This document shows, one piece after another, positions 49,911 to 58,464 of a stretch of DNA of 64,000 nucleotides. Made by a program: the position numbers and the translations under genes. The DNA is from an uncultured Lachnospiraceae bacterium (GTDB lineage Bacteria; Bacillota; Clostridia; Lachnospirales; Lachnospiraceae), in assembly GCA_910580195.1 (NCBI GenBank), contig CAJTWA010000002.1, positions 1 through 64,000 of the forward strand. Reading direction: 5' to 3'. Numbering within the stretch: the stretch's first letter is position 1; each line of letters starts with the position of its first letter. The notes below the pieces were generated by a model. The model saw nothing but the letters and a program-made list of their open reading frames with translations, was not told the DNA's origin and did no database searches.

Positions 49911-50033
49911 AACGCAGCTTTCCTTTCCTGTTTCTCTTTGGGCACGTTCCCGTGTACTGTCCAGCCAGAAATTTTAACGGCGCAGCAGTACGGGGCATAC
50001 TGTCCCCGGCTCCGGTTTCCAGCCGGATAGAGC

Positions 50034-50672
50034 CTAGCCCGTGAGGAAAAAATAATCCTCCAGCATCCCGCACAATGTATGGTATATGGGCAGGTGCAGT
50101 TCCTGCACGCGGGCTGTTTCCTCCGCCGGGACATTTATCAGCACATCCGCCAATTCCCGGATTGCCCCTCCGCTGCTGCCCGTCATGGCAATGACGGCAA
50201 TGCCCATTGCCTTCGCCACCGTCGCTGCATGGATGACATTCCCGGAATTCCCTGACGTGGAAATTGCAAGGAGCACGTCCCCGCCCTCCCCCAGCGCATA
50301 CAGGTGCTGGGCAAATACATATTCTGCAGCATTATCATTGCAGAAAGCCGTCTGGAAACTGACATGCCCTGCAAGGGAGATTGCGGGCAGCGCACCTACG
50401 ATATTTTTAAGCATTTCTTCCCCTGCGCCATGCTGCCTTAACTTTTCTGCGAATTCCGGCGGGATTTGCCGCCTTACCCGGTATTCCTTCATCAGTTCCC
50501 CTGCAATGTGCTCGCAGTCTGCCGCGCTGCCGCCATTCCCGCACAGCAGGAGTTTCTTCTTTCCTGCATAACACTTGCGCAGCGTTTCAAACGCCGCCAG
50601 TACCTGCCCTTTATTCCCCGCAAGCTGGGGGTAGTTCCGGGCTAATTCTTCTATTGCATACCTATCATCCAT
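50034..50672 (-). CDS. gmhA: Phosphoheptose isomerase
   Basis: A 212-residue SIS-fold enzyme converting sedoheptulose-7-phosphate to D-glycero-D-manno-heptose-7-phosphate, the first step of heptose nucleotide synthesis. Visible features are the SIS phosphate loop LLCGNGGSAADCEHIAGEL, the second loop ISTSGNSGNVIHA, the TAFCNDNAAEYVFAQ segment and zinc-type residues in QELHLPIYHTLC near the C terminus. Length is slightly above typical (about 195). It is followed on the same strand by hddA. It starts 13 bp after the AEC transporter gene. Confidence 0.93.
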   Translation of the reverse strand: MDDRYAIEELARNYPQLAGNKGQVLAAFETLRKCYAGKKKLLLCGNGGSAADCEHIAGELMKEYRVRRQIPPEFAEKLRQHGAGEEMLKNIVGALPAISLAGHVSFQTAFCNDNAAEYVFAQHLYALGEGGDVLLAISTSGNSGNVIHAATVAKAMGIAVIAMTGSSGGAIRELADVLINVPAEETARVQELHLPIYHTLCGMLEDYFFLTG

Positions 50673-50685
50673 ATCCCTGCCACCG

Positions 50686-51627
50686 CTAAATTAAGCCGCC
50701 AATACTAAGGACATACGTCCAGAAAAAAATAGTTACTGTTGAAAAGACGGTAGTAACCGCCACAATCTGCCCCGCCAGCTCTGCGTTTCCGCCCATCTGG
50801 GCTGCCATTGGGAAAGAGGAAACGGCTGTGGGCGATCCAAACATCACCATCAATGCCACCAGCTCAGGCCCCCGGAACCCCAGAAGGGCTGCCGTCGTCA
50901 AAAATACCCCGGGGATTGCCACAAGCCTCCCTATGGCGCACAGCATGGTATATTTCCAATACTTCCTTATGCCGCCCAATGTTATGGTTGCCCCTAACAG
51001 AATCAGCGACATAGGCGTCGCCATCCTAGAAATGCTGTTTAGCGCATCTTCCAGCACGCTGCCCAGACGGACACCGCAAAATACAGACAGCAGCCCCAAG
51101 GCAGAAGCGATAATCAGCGGGTTTGTAAGGATACCTTTCAGCAATGTTTTTATGTGTACCCCCTGCTGCCGGTAACATTCAAACAAAAGGACCGCCAAAA
51201 CATTGAACAAGGGTATAATGACTGAAATCAGGACAGTTGCCATGCCAAGCTGCCCTTCCCCGCAAATAGATGCTGTCACCTGCAGCCCGAACAGCACAAA
51301 ATTGCTCCGGTATGTCCCTTGGATTAAAACCGGGGCAACCGCCCGGTCCTTTACTTTCCTGCCAATTACTGCGCACAGCACGCCAAAACTTAGGAACAGC
51401 GCACCCACGGCATAAAGCAGCAGCCCTAAGCCAAAGTCCTCTGCCAAATCGGACTGGTAAATATTGTAAAAGACCATTGTGGACAGCAGGACTTTGAATA
51501 CCACGTCATTCATTTCCTTTACGGAACTGGGCGACATCCACCCACGCCTCCGGATGATGCTGCCAACCCCCATAAATACCACTAACGGCACTACCACCTG
51601 TACGGACAATGCGAAACTCTCTGCCAT
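50686..51627 (-). CDS. AEC family (auxin efflux carrier-like) transporter
   Basis: A 313-residue membrane protein with about ten hydrophobic helices in two five-helix halves. VVFMGVGSIIRRRGWMS near the start and VFGSPTAVSSFPMAAQMGGNAEL-type second-half motif (about positions 265-287) match the AEC/malonate-malate carrier family. Family members export small organic acids. It is the only obvious transporter in the glycan island and is placed between the SDR and gmhA with gaps of 13-16 bp, so it is part of the operon; its role there is unclear. A G-rich ribosome site precedes ATG 51627. Confidence 0.88.
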   Translation of the reverse strand: MAESFALSVQVVVPLVVFMGVGSIIRRRGWMSPSSVKEMNDVVFKVLLSTMVFYNIYQSDLAEDFGLGLLLYAVGALFLSFGVLCAVIGRKVKDRAVAPVLIQGTYRSNFVLFGLQVTASICGEGQLGMATVLISVIIPLFNVLAVLLFECYRQQGVHIKTLLKGILTNPLIIASALGLLSVFCGVRLGSVLEDALNSISRMATPMSLILLGATITLGGIRKYWKYTMLCAIGRLVAIPGVFLTTAALLGFRGPELVALMVMFGSPTAVSSFPMAAQMGGNAELAGQIVAVTTVFSTVTIFFWTYVLSIGGLI

Positions 51628-51643
51628 CCCAAGCCCCCATCCA

Positions 51644-52579
51644 TTAAATATTGGAGTACGTCTTGTTCTTGATAATGGTATATACTTTCTTCAGTTCCTC
51701 AATCCCGTCATCCAGCGAATATTTGGGCGCCCAGCCGGTAGCCTCCAGCCGCTCATTTGACACAATGTAGTCCCGCTTGTCCGGGTCTTCCCCAATCGGC
51801 GCCTCCACATAGACAAACTCCGGGATATGCTCCTTAATTTTTGCGCATAGTTCCAGCTTAGAAAGGTTTGCAGAGGAAAGCCCGCAGTTATACGGCCTCC
51901 CTTCCATTTCCCCAAAATGCCGGATTGCATGGAGGAACGCCCCGGCCGCATCCCGGATATGCACATAATTGCGCTTAAACTTCCCTTCAAAAAGCACTGC
52001 CGTGCGGTCAAAGACTGCCCGGTACACAAAATCGTTCACCAAAAGGTCCAGCCGCATCCTCGTGGACGCCCCAAATACCGTGGCAAACCGGAACGTCAGG
52101 GAATCCCCAGCCTCCAATACCAGCCGCTCCGCCTCTGCCTTTGTGGTCCCATACAGGGAAATGGGGCGCATGGGCGTGTCTTCCGTGCAGAACTTGTCCC
52201 CTTCCCCAACCCCATAGCCGCTGTTGGTGCAGGGATAAATCACCTTCTGCCCCGGTTTCCTTAGCTTTAAGATGGTCTTGACTGCCCCGAGGTTGGTGGT
52301 TTCCGCCGCAACCTCGTCCGCTTTGCATAAAGGGAACCCCACCATTGCCGCCAATGGGATGATGTAATCTTTGCCTTCCATCAGTTCCTCCATCAGCCCC
52401 TCCTTGCGGGCGTCGCCACGTACTACATGGAAATCCGGATCCATGCAGCACTCCAGCAGCGTGGACTGGTTAAAATAAAAATTATCCAATACGGTTACTT
52501 CATGCCCCTCCTTGAGAAGCATTGGGACTAACACGGAGCCAATATACCCCGCCCCGCCTGTGACTAAAATCTTGCTCAT
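51644..52579 (-). CDS. NAD-dependent nucleotide-sugar epimerase/dehydratase (extended SDR)
   Basis: A 311-residue extended SDR with ILVTGGAGYIGSVLVPML, DNFYFNQSTL, PLAAMVGFPLC, PCTNSGYGVG and the catalytic SLYGTTKAEAE (YxxxK). It belongs to the GalE/UDP- or GDP-sugar epimerase branch. The Ser/Thr of the triad lies in TNSGYG. AGGAGAACAGG precedes ATG 52579. Adjacent to gmhA and hddA, it is a candidate for modifying GDP-heptose (epimerase or 4,6-dehydratase), which cannot be decided from sequence alone. Confidence 0.82.
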   Translation of the reverse strand: MSKILVTGGAGYIGSVLVPMLLKEGHEVTVLDNFYFNQSTLLECCMDPDFHVVRGDARKEGLMEELMEGKDYIIPLAAMVGFPLCKADEVAAETTNLGAVKTILKLRKPGQKVIYPCTNSGYGVGEGDKFCTEDTPMRPISLYGTTKAEAERLVLEAGDSLTFRFATVFGASTRMRLDLLVNDFVYRAVFDRTAVLFEGKFKRNYVHIRDAAGAFLHAIRHFGEMEGRPYNCGLSSANLSKLELCAKIKEHIPEFVYVEAPIGEDPDKRDYIVSNERLEATGWAPKYSLDDGIEELKKVYTIIKNKTYSNI

Positions 52580-52690
52580 TTTCCTGTTCTCCTTTTCCGC
52601 TTATTTACTATCCACGAAACACTCCATGAAACTAAAAAATGCTATATGAAGCCTATCCCTTGTTACTTTTCCTTGTTCAATTTCCATCTT

Positions 52691-54610
52691 TCAAAGAGTG
52701 GCTAATGCAATTTTTAATGCAATATCAAGATAATCCTCTGTATACAACGTTGGCTCGTAGCATGGGATTTCTTTTTCGCCGTCCCACGCACCATCCAAGA
52801 GAGTTTCGTCTATATATATCACTTGCTGCCCATATCGGGAATACTCTCTATCCCCTGTCAAAACAATATCCGCAGAATTATACATATCACATATATTTTT
52901 CTTTCCTACCTCATCCTTTAAATATGCTTCATCAAAGGGCGGTGAAAAATCTACGAAAACTTTCCGGAATGGGATATTGCCAGAAAATACTTCCGGATCT
53001 CTCCCTACAATAATTGGTTCCCCGGCATGGCCTTTTGCAATTTGCTTCAGCTTACCCAACTTATCCTCCAAAATATCATCATAAGCATAACATTTATGGC
53101 CATAATAAAACCTTCCTACCGAAAATCCTTGTTCTAACATTAAACCCATCCACTTATTGTTTATTCTCCGGTTCCATTCCATCATTGTTTTATTCAACAT
53201 TTTTTCTGGAAATTCAGAACTGCCCTTTTTTAAAATAAACGATACTTGATGTCCCATAGCGCCTAAAATCAGCCCAAGCATCTCCATTTGAGCCACATAT
53301 TGGCTTGAATAAGCTCCAAACTGTACAACGATGTAATGTTTCCTTTCATTATTTTTTAAGAGCTGCTGATATGGGACAAAACGGTCTTCATGGAAAATAC
53401 TTTTCTGGATTTCCTTTCGTTCCGATGCCCGGATATATTCCACAATTGCCTCCCGGGACTTTCCGTACTTACAAAGGATATCGCCGAAATATTCGTGGAA
53501 CCCTTCCCTTTCAAAGCCATATTGATTCTCCAACAGCCGGCATAAATGCACTGCTTGCCCATATTTTCCATCCTCTGCATATAGCTTTGCTTTCTCAAAA
53601 ACAAGGCTTTTCCGCTCTTCCCTTGAAATGGCCCCGCTATCCAATCCAATAACTGCCAGTTCCTGTTTTCTCTCATTGCCGGCCTTCCCTGCCAAAACTT
53701 TTCTATCCATATGATGGGCAATCGGATGCTTTTCAAACATCCCGGCTAAACGCTGCACATCTTCTGGCAATAGAAACTTGAACCGTTCCTCTGAATCATT
53801 CCAAGTATTTTTCCCATACAGCACAGCGGTCTTTTTCCCGCTGGGATTTAAAATTTCAGCCATACGCCCATATGTACTGCGCCGGGTTAAAATATAGTGA
53901 TGGCACTTTACCAAACACACAAACTCTTCAATATCTCCCCAGTAGCCATTCATAGCATCCACATAAACTATGTCATCTGCTGTCCCAAGGTGTTCCTTTA
54001 CATAACACAAGTCATCTGAAAAGATAAAAAACCTCGCATTTTCATAGCGTTGCCGCATATAAACAATAGCTGCCATAAAGAAATCAATGCCATTGTCATC
54101 CCCAAGGACTGCAAACCCCTGTTTCCTGACATGTACCCCGACAGCCGTCCTGCCCTGCGTCCTTTTTTCAAACTCCTGCACAAAAAGAGATGGGGTTTTT
54201 AGCGTGAAAATCTGCCTCAATTCTGGCAAGTACTTCGTAAACATCTGCCGCTTTAAAAATGTTCCCTTTAAATAAATATCCTTTCCCGGAAACTCTGATA
54301 CAAATTTTTCTTTCGGAATTGTCAGGTATTCCCCCGCCTGTTCAAAATACGATTCATCAATAACAGCTACCCTTTCTTTTAGGCAAGGCGCAAGGCTGAA
54401 ATATTCCTTCCCGGCATTGTACCTCAAAGGGTAGCTAATTTTCCTACATGGCGGAATTTGGAATTCATCCAATAGGTACGTCCACTCTGAGTTGCCATCC
54501 ATATCAATATCTAATACTAATTCTTGCCCCCATTCCATTGCCAAGGCATACGCTGTAGCATAAAAATACATTTGATTGCATAGTCCACTATTGATTTTAG
54601 CGATAACCAT
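52691..54610 (-). CDS. GT11 fucosyltransferase-like protein with TPR and extra C-terminal domain
   Basis: A 639-residue protein in three parts. Residues 1-290 are a family 11 alpha-1,2-fucosyltransferase-like domain: INSGLCNQMYFYATAYAL, VGVHVRKQGF (acceptor/donor HxR motif), FFIFSDDLCYV and HHYILTRRSTYGRMAEILN. Residues about 330-430 are helical, TPR-like (KLYAEDGKYGQAVHLCRLLE). The last 220 residues (HYIVVQFGAYSSQYVAQMEMLG onwards) form an unrecognised alpha/beta domain with GT-B-like features. ATG 54610 is chosen because AGGAG is 5 bases upstream. GT11 enzymes use GDP-fucose-type donors, consistent with the GDP-6-deoxy sugar genes nearby. Confidence 0.8.
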   Translation of the reverse strand: MVIAKINSGLCNQMYFYATAYALAMEWGQELVLDIDMDGNSEWTYLLDEFQIPPCRKISYPLRYNAGKEYFSLAPCLKERVAVIDESYFEQAGEYLTIPKEKFVSEFPGKDIYLKGTFLKRQMFTKYLPELRQIFTLKTPSLFVQEFEKRTQGRTAVGVHVRKQGFAVLGDDNGIDFFMAAIVYMRQRYENARFFIFSDDLCYVKEHLGTADDIVYVDAMNGYWGDIEEFVCLVKCHHYILTRRSTYGRMAEILNPSGKKTAVLYGKNTWNDSEERFKFLLPEDVQRLAGMFEKHPIAHHMDRKVLAGKAGNERKQELAVIGLDSGAISREERKSLVFEKAKLYAEDGKYGQAVHLCRLLENQYGFEREGFHEYFGDILCKYGKSREAIVEYIRASERKEIQKSIFHEDRFVPYQQLLKNNERKHYIVVQFGAYSSQYVAQMEMLGLILGAMGHQVSFILKKGSSEFPEKMLNKTMMEWNRRINNKWMGLMLEQGFSVGRFYYGHKCYAYDDILEDKLGKLKQIAKGHAGEPIIVGRDPEVFSGNIPFRKVFVDFSPPFDEAYLKDEVGKKNICDMYNSADIVLTGDREYSRYGQQVIYIDETLLDGAWDGEKEIPCYEPTLYTEDYLDIALKIALATL

Positions 54611-54652
54611 TTCTTCTCCTTTTGTTCCAGCATCAGTATGCAAGGGAACTCT

Positions 54653-56029
54653 TTACCTAAACTTCTCCAATATCCTATCCATGCAAAGAATTTCCCCTCC
54701 ATACCCCTGATGGCGTAAAAACTCTTCCATCTCATTGTGCCGGGCCACCAATGTTACCAGAAGCGGCCCAGCCGTTTTTTTCAGGTTTTCATGCAGCGGT
54801 TTCCTTACCTCAAGCCCGTTCCATTCCTTAAGGCTGGTATTCCTGTCATAGATATACTCAATGGTTATAGGCTGGCCCTCCAGCACTTTCATAAGCGCAC
54901 GGGCAATATCCGTTATTGCATACAGGATGATGCTGCAGCAGCCCTGGCCCAATAAATAGCTGGAAATCTTCTCACCTATGCGGTCTATCAAGAATAAATC
55001 CTTCAATACCCTGTAATTTGCCTTTGCCGGGAGTTCCCCCCGGTTGCTTAAGTGTTCCCCCGTCCATTTAAATACCCGCGGATCATTGAAAATTGGATGC
55101 TTCATAACTTCCAGATATTCCTGATGGTATGGATGGAGGGGGTTCCTGATATCAAAAAACCATTCTATGTTCTCATCCATTGCTTTTTCTGGCAGGAACC
55201 TGCGTACCCTGACTTTATCTGCCCCAAATTCATTTAAGCATCTGCTGATGAACTCTGGCAGCGTCCTGAAATTCCGTTCCTGCATTACCATTGCGATTTC
55301 CAAAAAATTAATTTTCCCCTCTTCCCTCAGTTTCTTCACGAAGTTAAGGTTCTCCACCATCCGGCTGATTTTCATTTTTGTCCCGGAAAGGTATTGGTAC
55401 GCTGCTTCTTCAAAACTGTGGACGGTCAAGGTAACGCTTAAGTCCGCATTTCCGATATTTTTAACTTTTTCCCAGTTCTCTTTGTAAAAAAGGGAGCCGT
55501 TCGTTTCCAGTTCAAATTTTGCGCCCTCAATTTCTTCCGGTTTCCATTCCGAAACCAGTTCCATCATGCTGTCGCTGACAAAAAATTCCCCCAGCCCATT
55601 AGCGGAAAACGTCTTTACATATGGCAGCGCAGCCCTGATTTCGCCTTCCACTTTTTCCCGTACTGCAGGATCCATCTTGCTGTCACACCTTGAAATGCAG
55701 CATGTGCAATGGTAATTGCACCTCCTGTCATAGGCAAGGCTTACAATTTCCGGGTATTCTGGTATTTCCTTGATTTCAATTAATTGGGATTCCAGAATAT
55801 TGTTTGCCATATAGGGGCAGTTTTCTTCATTGCAATAATCATAAGTCCCATCTATCAGCGTCTGCCGGAACCGTTTTGCTGCCTCGCTGTTATAAACCTC
55901 CGCCATGGTATTATCACGCAAGTTGCCAAGCAAATAGTAGCCTGCCCACCCACATGCCCGGACTGTCCCTATCCCGTCTATAATCTGAACATATAATGCC
56001 TGCCTGCAAATTTTCATTCCTATATCCAT
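54653..56029 (-). CDS. Radical SAM protein with N-terminal SPASM-like and C-terminal Rossmann-like domains
   Basis: 458 residues. A cysteine-containing N-terminal segment resembling a SPASM tail (CRQAL...RACGWAGYYLLGNLRD...CNEENCPYM, residues 9-80) precedes the radical SAM domain with CNYHCTCC (C-x3-C-x2-C, about 102-109) and later FSANGLGEFFVS. After about residue 340 there is a separate domain with LGQGCCSIILYAITDIARALMKV and IEYIYDRNTS that resembles the Rossmann-like accessory domain of the small proteins at 38174 and 40653. Start ATG 56029, or ATG 56017 after ATAGGA. Its substrate is unknown. Confidence 0.82.
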   Translation of the reverse strand: MDIGMKICRQALYVQIIDGIGTVRACGWAGYYLLGNLRDNTMAEVYNSEAAKRFRQTLIDGTYDYCNEENCPYMANNILESQLIEIKEIPEYPEIVSLAYDRRCNYHCTCCISRCDSKMDPAVREKVEGEIRAALPYVKTFSANGLGEFFVSDSMMELVSEWKPEEIEGAKFELETNGSLFYKENWEKVKNIGNADLSVTLTVHSFEEAAYQYLSGTKMKISRMVENLNFVKKLREEGKINFLEIAMVMQERNFRTLPEFISRCLNEFGADKVRVRRFLPEKAMDENIEWFFDIRNPLHPYHQEYLEVMKHPIFNDPRVFKWTGEHLSNRGELPAKANYRVLKDLFLIDRIGEKISSYLLGQGCCSIILYAITDIARALMKVLEGQPITIEYIYDRNTSLKEWNGLEVRKPLHENLKKTAGPLLVTLVARHNEMEEFLRHQGYGGEILCMDRILEKFR

Positions 56030-56089
56030 CCCTTCTACTTCGCTTAGTCACAAAATTTTAAGGAAATGCACCCTCCCACTGCTCTGTTT

Positions 56090-57328
56090 TCAATCCTTCT
56101 CCTTGCCTACCGTATATGGCATGCAATAATTCCCTATATTATTTTTTTTCAGTACTCCCTCCACTGCAACGGCATTGATAGGCTGGACTGCCAGCACAAA
56201 CCCCGGATTCCTATACATCTTAAGAACTCCGCTTAGATAATACACATGGCTGCCGTCTTCCATGTCTGCTTTCATCTGGCCGTCGGAAACAACAAAGCCC
56301 TCTGCCTTAATCCCCGCAGCCTCCATCTGTGCCTTACAGATTGGGGCAAGCCTCCCAGTGCCATAGATAAACATATGCTCTGTTTTCCTGCAAAGTTCCA
56401 ATATGCTGCTATCTAAATGCTTAGGGGAGAGGCATTGGTAACACTCCTTCACCCTGCTGGCATCCAGCCCCATTTCCATTGCTTTTTCCAACCCTTCCGT
56501 TTCTGGGATAGACAAACAAAACCCAAAATAATCAGAGATAATCTTGCATTTTAAAATTGACGAAAATGCCCCTAAAGTATAGTGGTTAAACTTTTCAAAA
56601 AACCGGATCATTTCCACTGTATAATTATTATAAAAAAGCTGGTTTTCTGCTGCTTTTTTCATATATGACTGTGGCGTAGAAACACGGTATACCGACATTG
56701 GCTTTTTCAAATAATAAACCCCGCCGCAATTTGCAAAATATTGCCTGAGCGGATAATCCATGACTTTCGATGCAAGGAAAAACCCTGGCATGCCTTCCAG
56801 CAGGCTTGCCCTTATTACATAAGATGCGAAAGCCGGAAAGTCGGTACCCAGCCCTGCCATAACCTGCGCTTCTTGGGAATAGATACCTTCTTGCGGAAAC
56901 GTATCCAGCAAGCTCTCAGCCCCTGTTTCATAATTTAGCTTTACCGCATTATGCATACACATAGAATACTGTTCATTGTCCTCCAGAACATCTACCTGCG
57001 CTTGCAATTTACCCGGATCAGTCCAGTAGTCATCCCCTTCGCAAAATGCAACATATTTCCCATGTATGCTTGGAAACAGGAATGTTTTGTATATGTTGCA
57101 GCGCTGGTATTGATTTTCTGCCTGAAAAATAGTGCGGATAACACCGGGGTACTTTTCTGCATATTCTTCAATGATTTTTGCCGTGCCATCCGTGGATGCA
57201 TCGTCATGGATAATCAGCTCATACTTAAAATCCGTTTTTTGGCTGATTACCCCCTCTATGGCATCTTTTATAAACTCCTCATGGTTATATGCCGTGCAAA
57301 GCACTGATACCATAATGTTACTTTCCAT
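56090..57328 (-). CDS. Family 2 glycosyltransferase with C-terminal Rossmann-like domain
   Basis: 412 residues. The GT-A domain has VSVLCTAYNHEEFIKDAIEGV, HDDASTDGTAKII and the metal-binding-type EGDDYWTDPGKLQ (about 98-110). The C-terminal quarter (HMFIYGTGRLAPICKAQME, GFVVSDGQ) is a Rossmann-like accessory domain of the type found elsewhere in this island. GAGGTAAAGG precedes ATG 57328. It would transfer one sugar from a nucleotide donor. Donor and acceptor are unknown. It is followed by the radical SAM gene and preceded by an SDR gene. Confidence 0.9.
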   Translation of the reverse strand: MESNIMVSVLCTAYNHEEFIKDAIEGVISQKTDFKYELIIHDDASTDGTAKIIEEYAEKYPGVIRTIFQAENQYQRCNIYKTFLFPSIHGKYVAFCEGDDYWTDPGKLQAQVDVLEDNEQYSMCMHNAVKLNYETGAESLLDTFPQEGIYSQEAQVMAGLGTDFPAFASYVIRASLLEGMPGFFLASKVMDYPLRQYFANCGGVYYLKKPMSVYRVSTPQSYMKKAAENQLFYNNYTVEMIRFFEKFNHYTLGAFSSILKCKIISDYFGFCLSIPETEGLEKAMEMGLDASRVKECYQCLSPKHLDSSILELCRKTEHMFIYGTGRLAPICKAQMEAAGIKAEGFVVSDGQMKADMEDGSHVYYLSGVLKMYRNPGFVLAVQPINAVAVEGVLKKNNIGNYCMPYTVGKEKD

Positions 57329-57345
57329 CCTTTACCTCACCAAAC

Positions 57346-58440
57346 TTAATTGTCCTTCATTTTTTCATCTTGCAAGATGCCTTCGATTGTTCTATAAAAT
57401 CCATTTCTTGCACTGTAGCTGCAGTTCCATCCCAGCTTTTTCAGCTTTTCATTTCCCAGCATCCTTCCTTTTGCTAAAAACATGCCTTCTTTTCTTTTCA
57501 GCGTAACCCGTTTCCCATCTTCCAGTTGCCTCTCTATCTTTAAATGTTTTTCCGGATAAAGATCTATTAATAACTCTGCAAGCTGCCCAATGCTTAAAAA
57601 CTCCTCAACATTAAACAAATTGTAAGCCTCCCCTGGAACCCCTTCTAGCAGTATCTGGAAAAAACCAGCGGTGCCATCCGCTATATAGCAAAATTGCCTC
57701 ATATCAAAACCTTCACTCTTCATAACAATATTACGGTTATGTATAACATCGCTTACAAAAGAGGAAAATACCCTTTTATCATTTCCAATATCCATGGTTG
57801 GGCCATAAGTATGCCCAATCCTTACCATTTTTGCTGGCACTCCCCTTTCCTTCACCCAAGCACAACAAAGCGTTTCTGCTATTTTCTTGCTCTCCCCATA
57901 GCAATTGCATAAATCCAGATGGTTGCACACACCTATAAATTCCTCTGTGACGACTTCTTCAGGAGAATTTAATATGCCATAAACCTCCCCGCTGCTAAAC
58001 AGCAAAAATCCTTTTACCTTCTTTTCTTCCGCAAGCCTCAGAAGCTGGATTGTTCCCAATATATTTGGCAGCATTACTTCAATCGGCATCGTATCATAAT
58101 ACTGCGTACTTGCAAGGCTTGCCCCATGGATAATATAATCTACCTTTCCATCATAATGGATTGGCTCATTAATATCTTCCAGATAAAGCTCCATGTACTC
58201 TTTATCTAAAAAATCACCAAACCGTTTTCTTGCTTTTTCTTCGCTTCTGACTGCCAGAACTAATTTCAGCCCATAATGTTTGGCTTCATTCAGGAAAATA
58301 CATTGAAAAACGATGTAAGACGCCAGCATCCCATATGCACCTGTGATAAATATTGTTTTTCCTTTCAATTTCTCCCAGTCAATGTTTCGGCTGTATATTT
58401 CTTCTAAATCTTCCCGTATTATCTTATTTTCCCAAAACAT
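57346..58440 (-). CDS. NAD-dependent nucleotide-sugar dehydratase/epimerase (extended SDR)
   Basis: A 364-residue extended SDR with an N-terminal helical lead (REDLEEIYSRNIDWEKL), NAD loop FITGAYGMLASYIV, HGASLASTQYYDTMP, FSSGEVYGIL, catalytic YGESKKIAE and IGHTYGPTMD. It resembles UDP-glucuronate-decarboxylase/dTDP-sugar reductase-like SDRs and is the longest of the island's SDRs, so it is the best local candidate for a missing 4,6-dehydratase, though the Asp-Glu pair of true dehydratases is not evident. GGAAGGAAAGG precedes ATG 58440. Confidence 0.8.
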   Translation of the reverse strand: MFWENKIIREDLEEIYSRNIDWEKLKGKTIFITGAYGMLASYIVFQCIFLNEAKHYGLKLVLAVRSEEKARKRFGDFLDKEYMELYLEDINEPIHYDGKVDYIIHGASLASTQYYDTMPIEVMLPNILGTIQLLRLAEEKKVKGFLLFSSGEVYGILNSPEEVVTEEFIGVCNHLDLCNCYGESKKIAETLCCAWVKERGVPAKMVRIGHTYGPTMDIGNDKRVFSSFVSDVIHNRNIVMKSEGFDMRQFCYIADGTAGFFQILLEGVPGEAYNLFNVEEFLSIGQLAELLIDLYPEKHLKIERQLEDGKRVTLKRKEGMFLAKGRMLGNEKLKKLGWNCSYSARNGFYRTIEGILQDEKMKDN

Positions 58441-58464
58441 CGCCTTTCCTTCCTCCTTGCCTTA

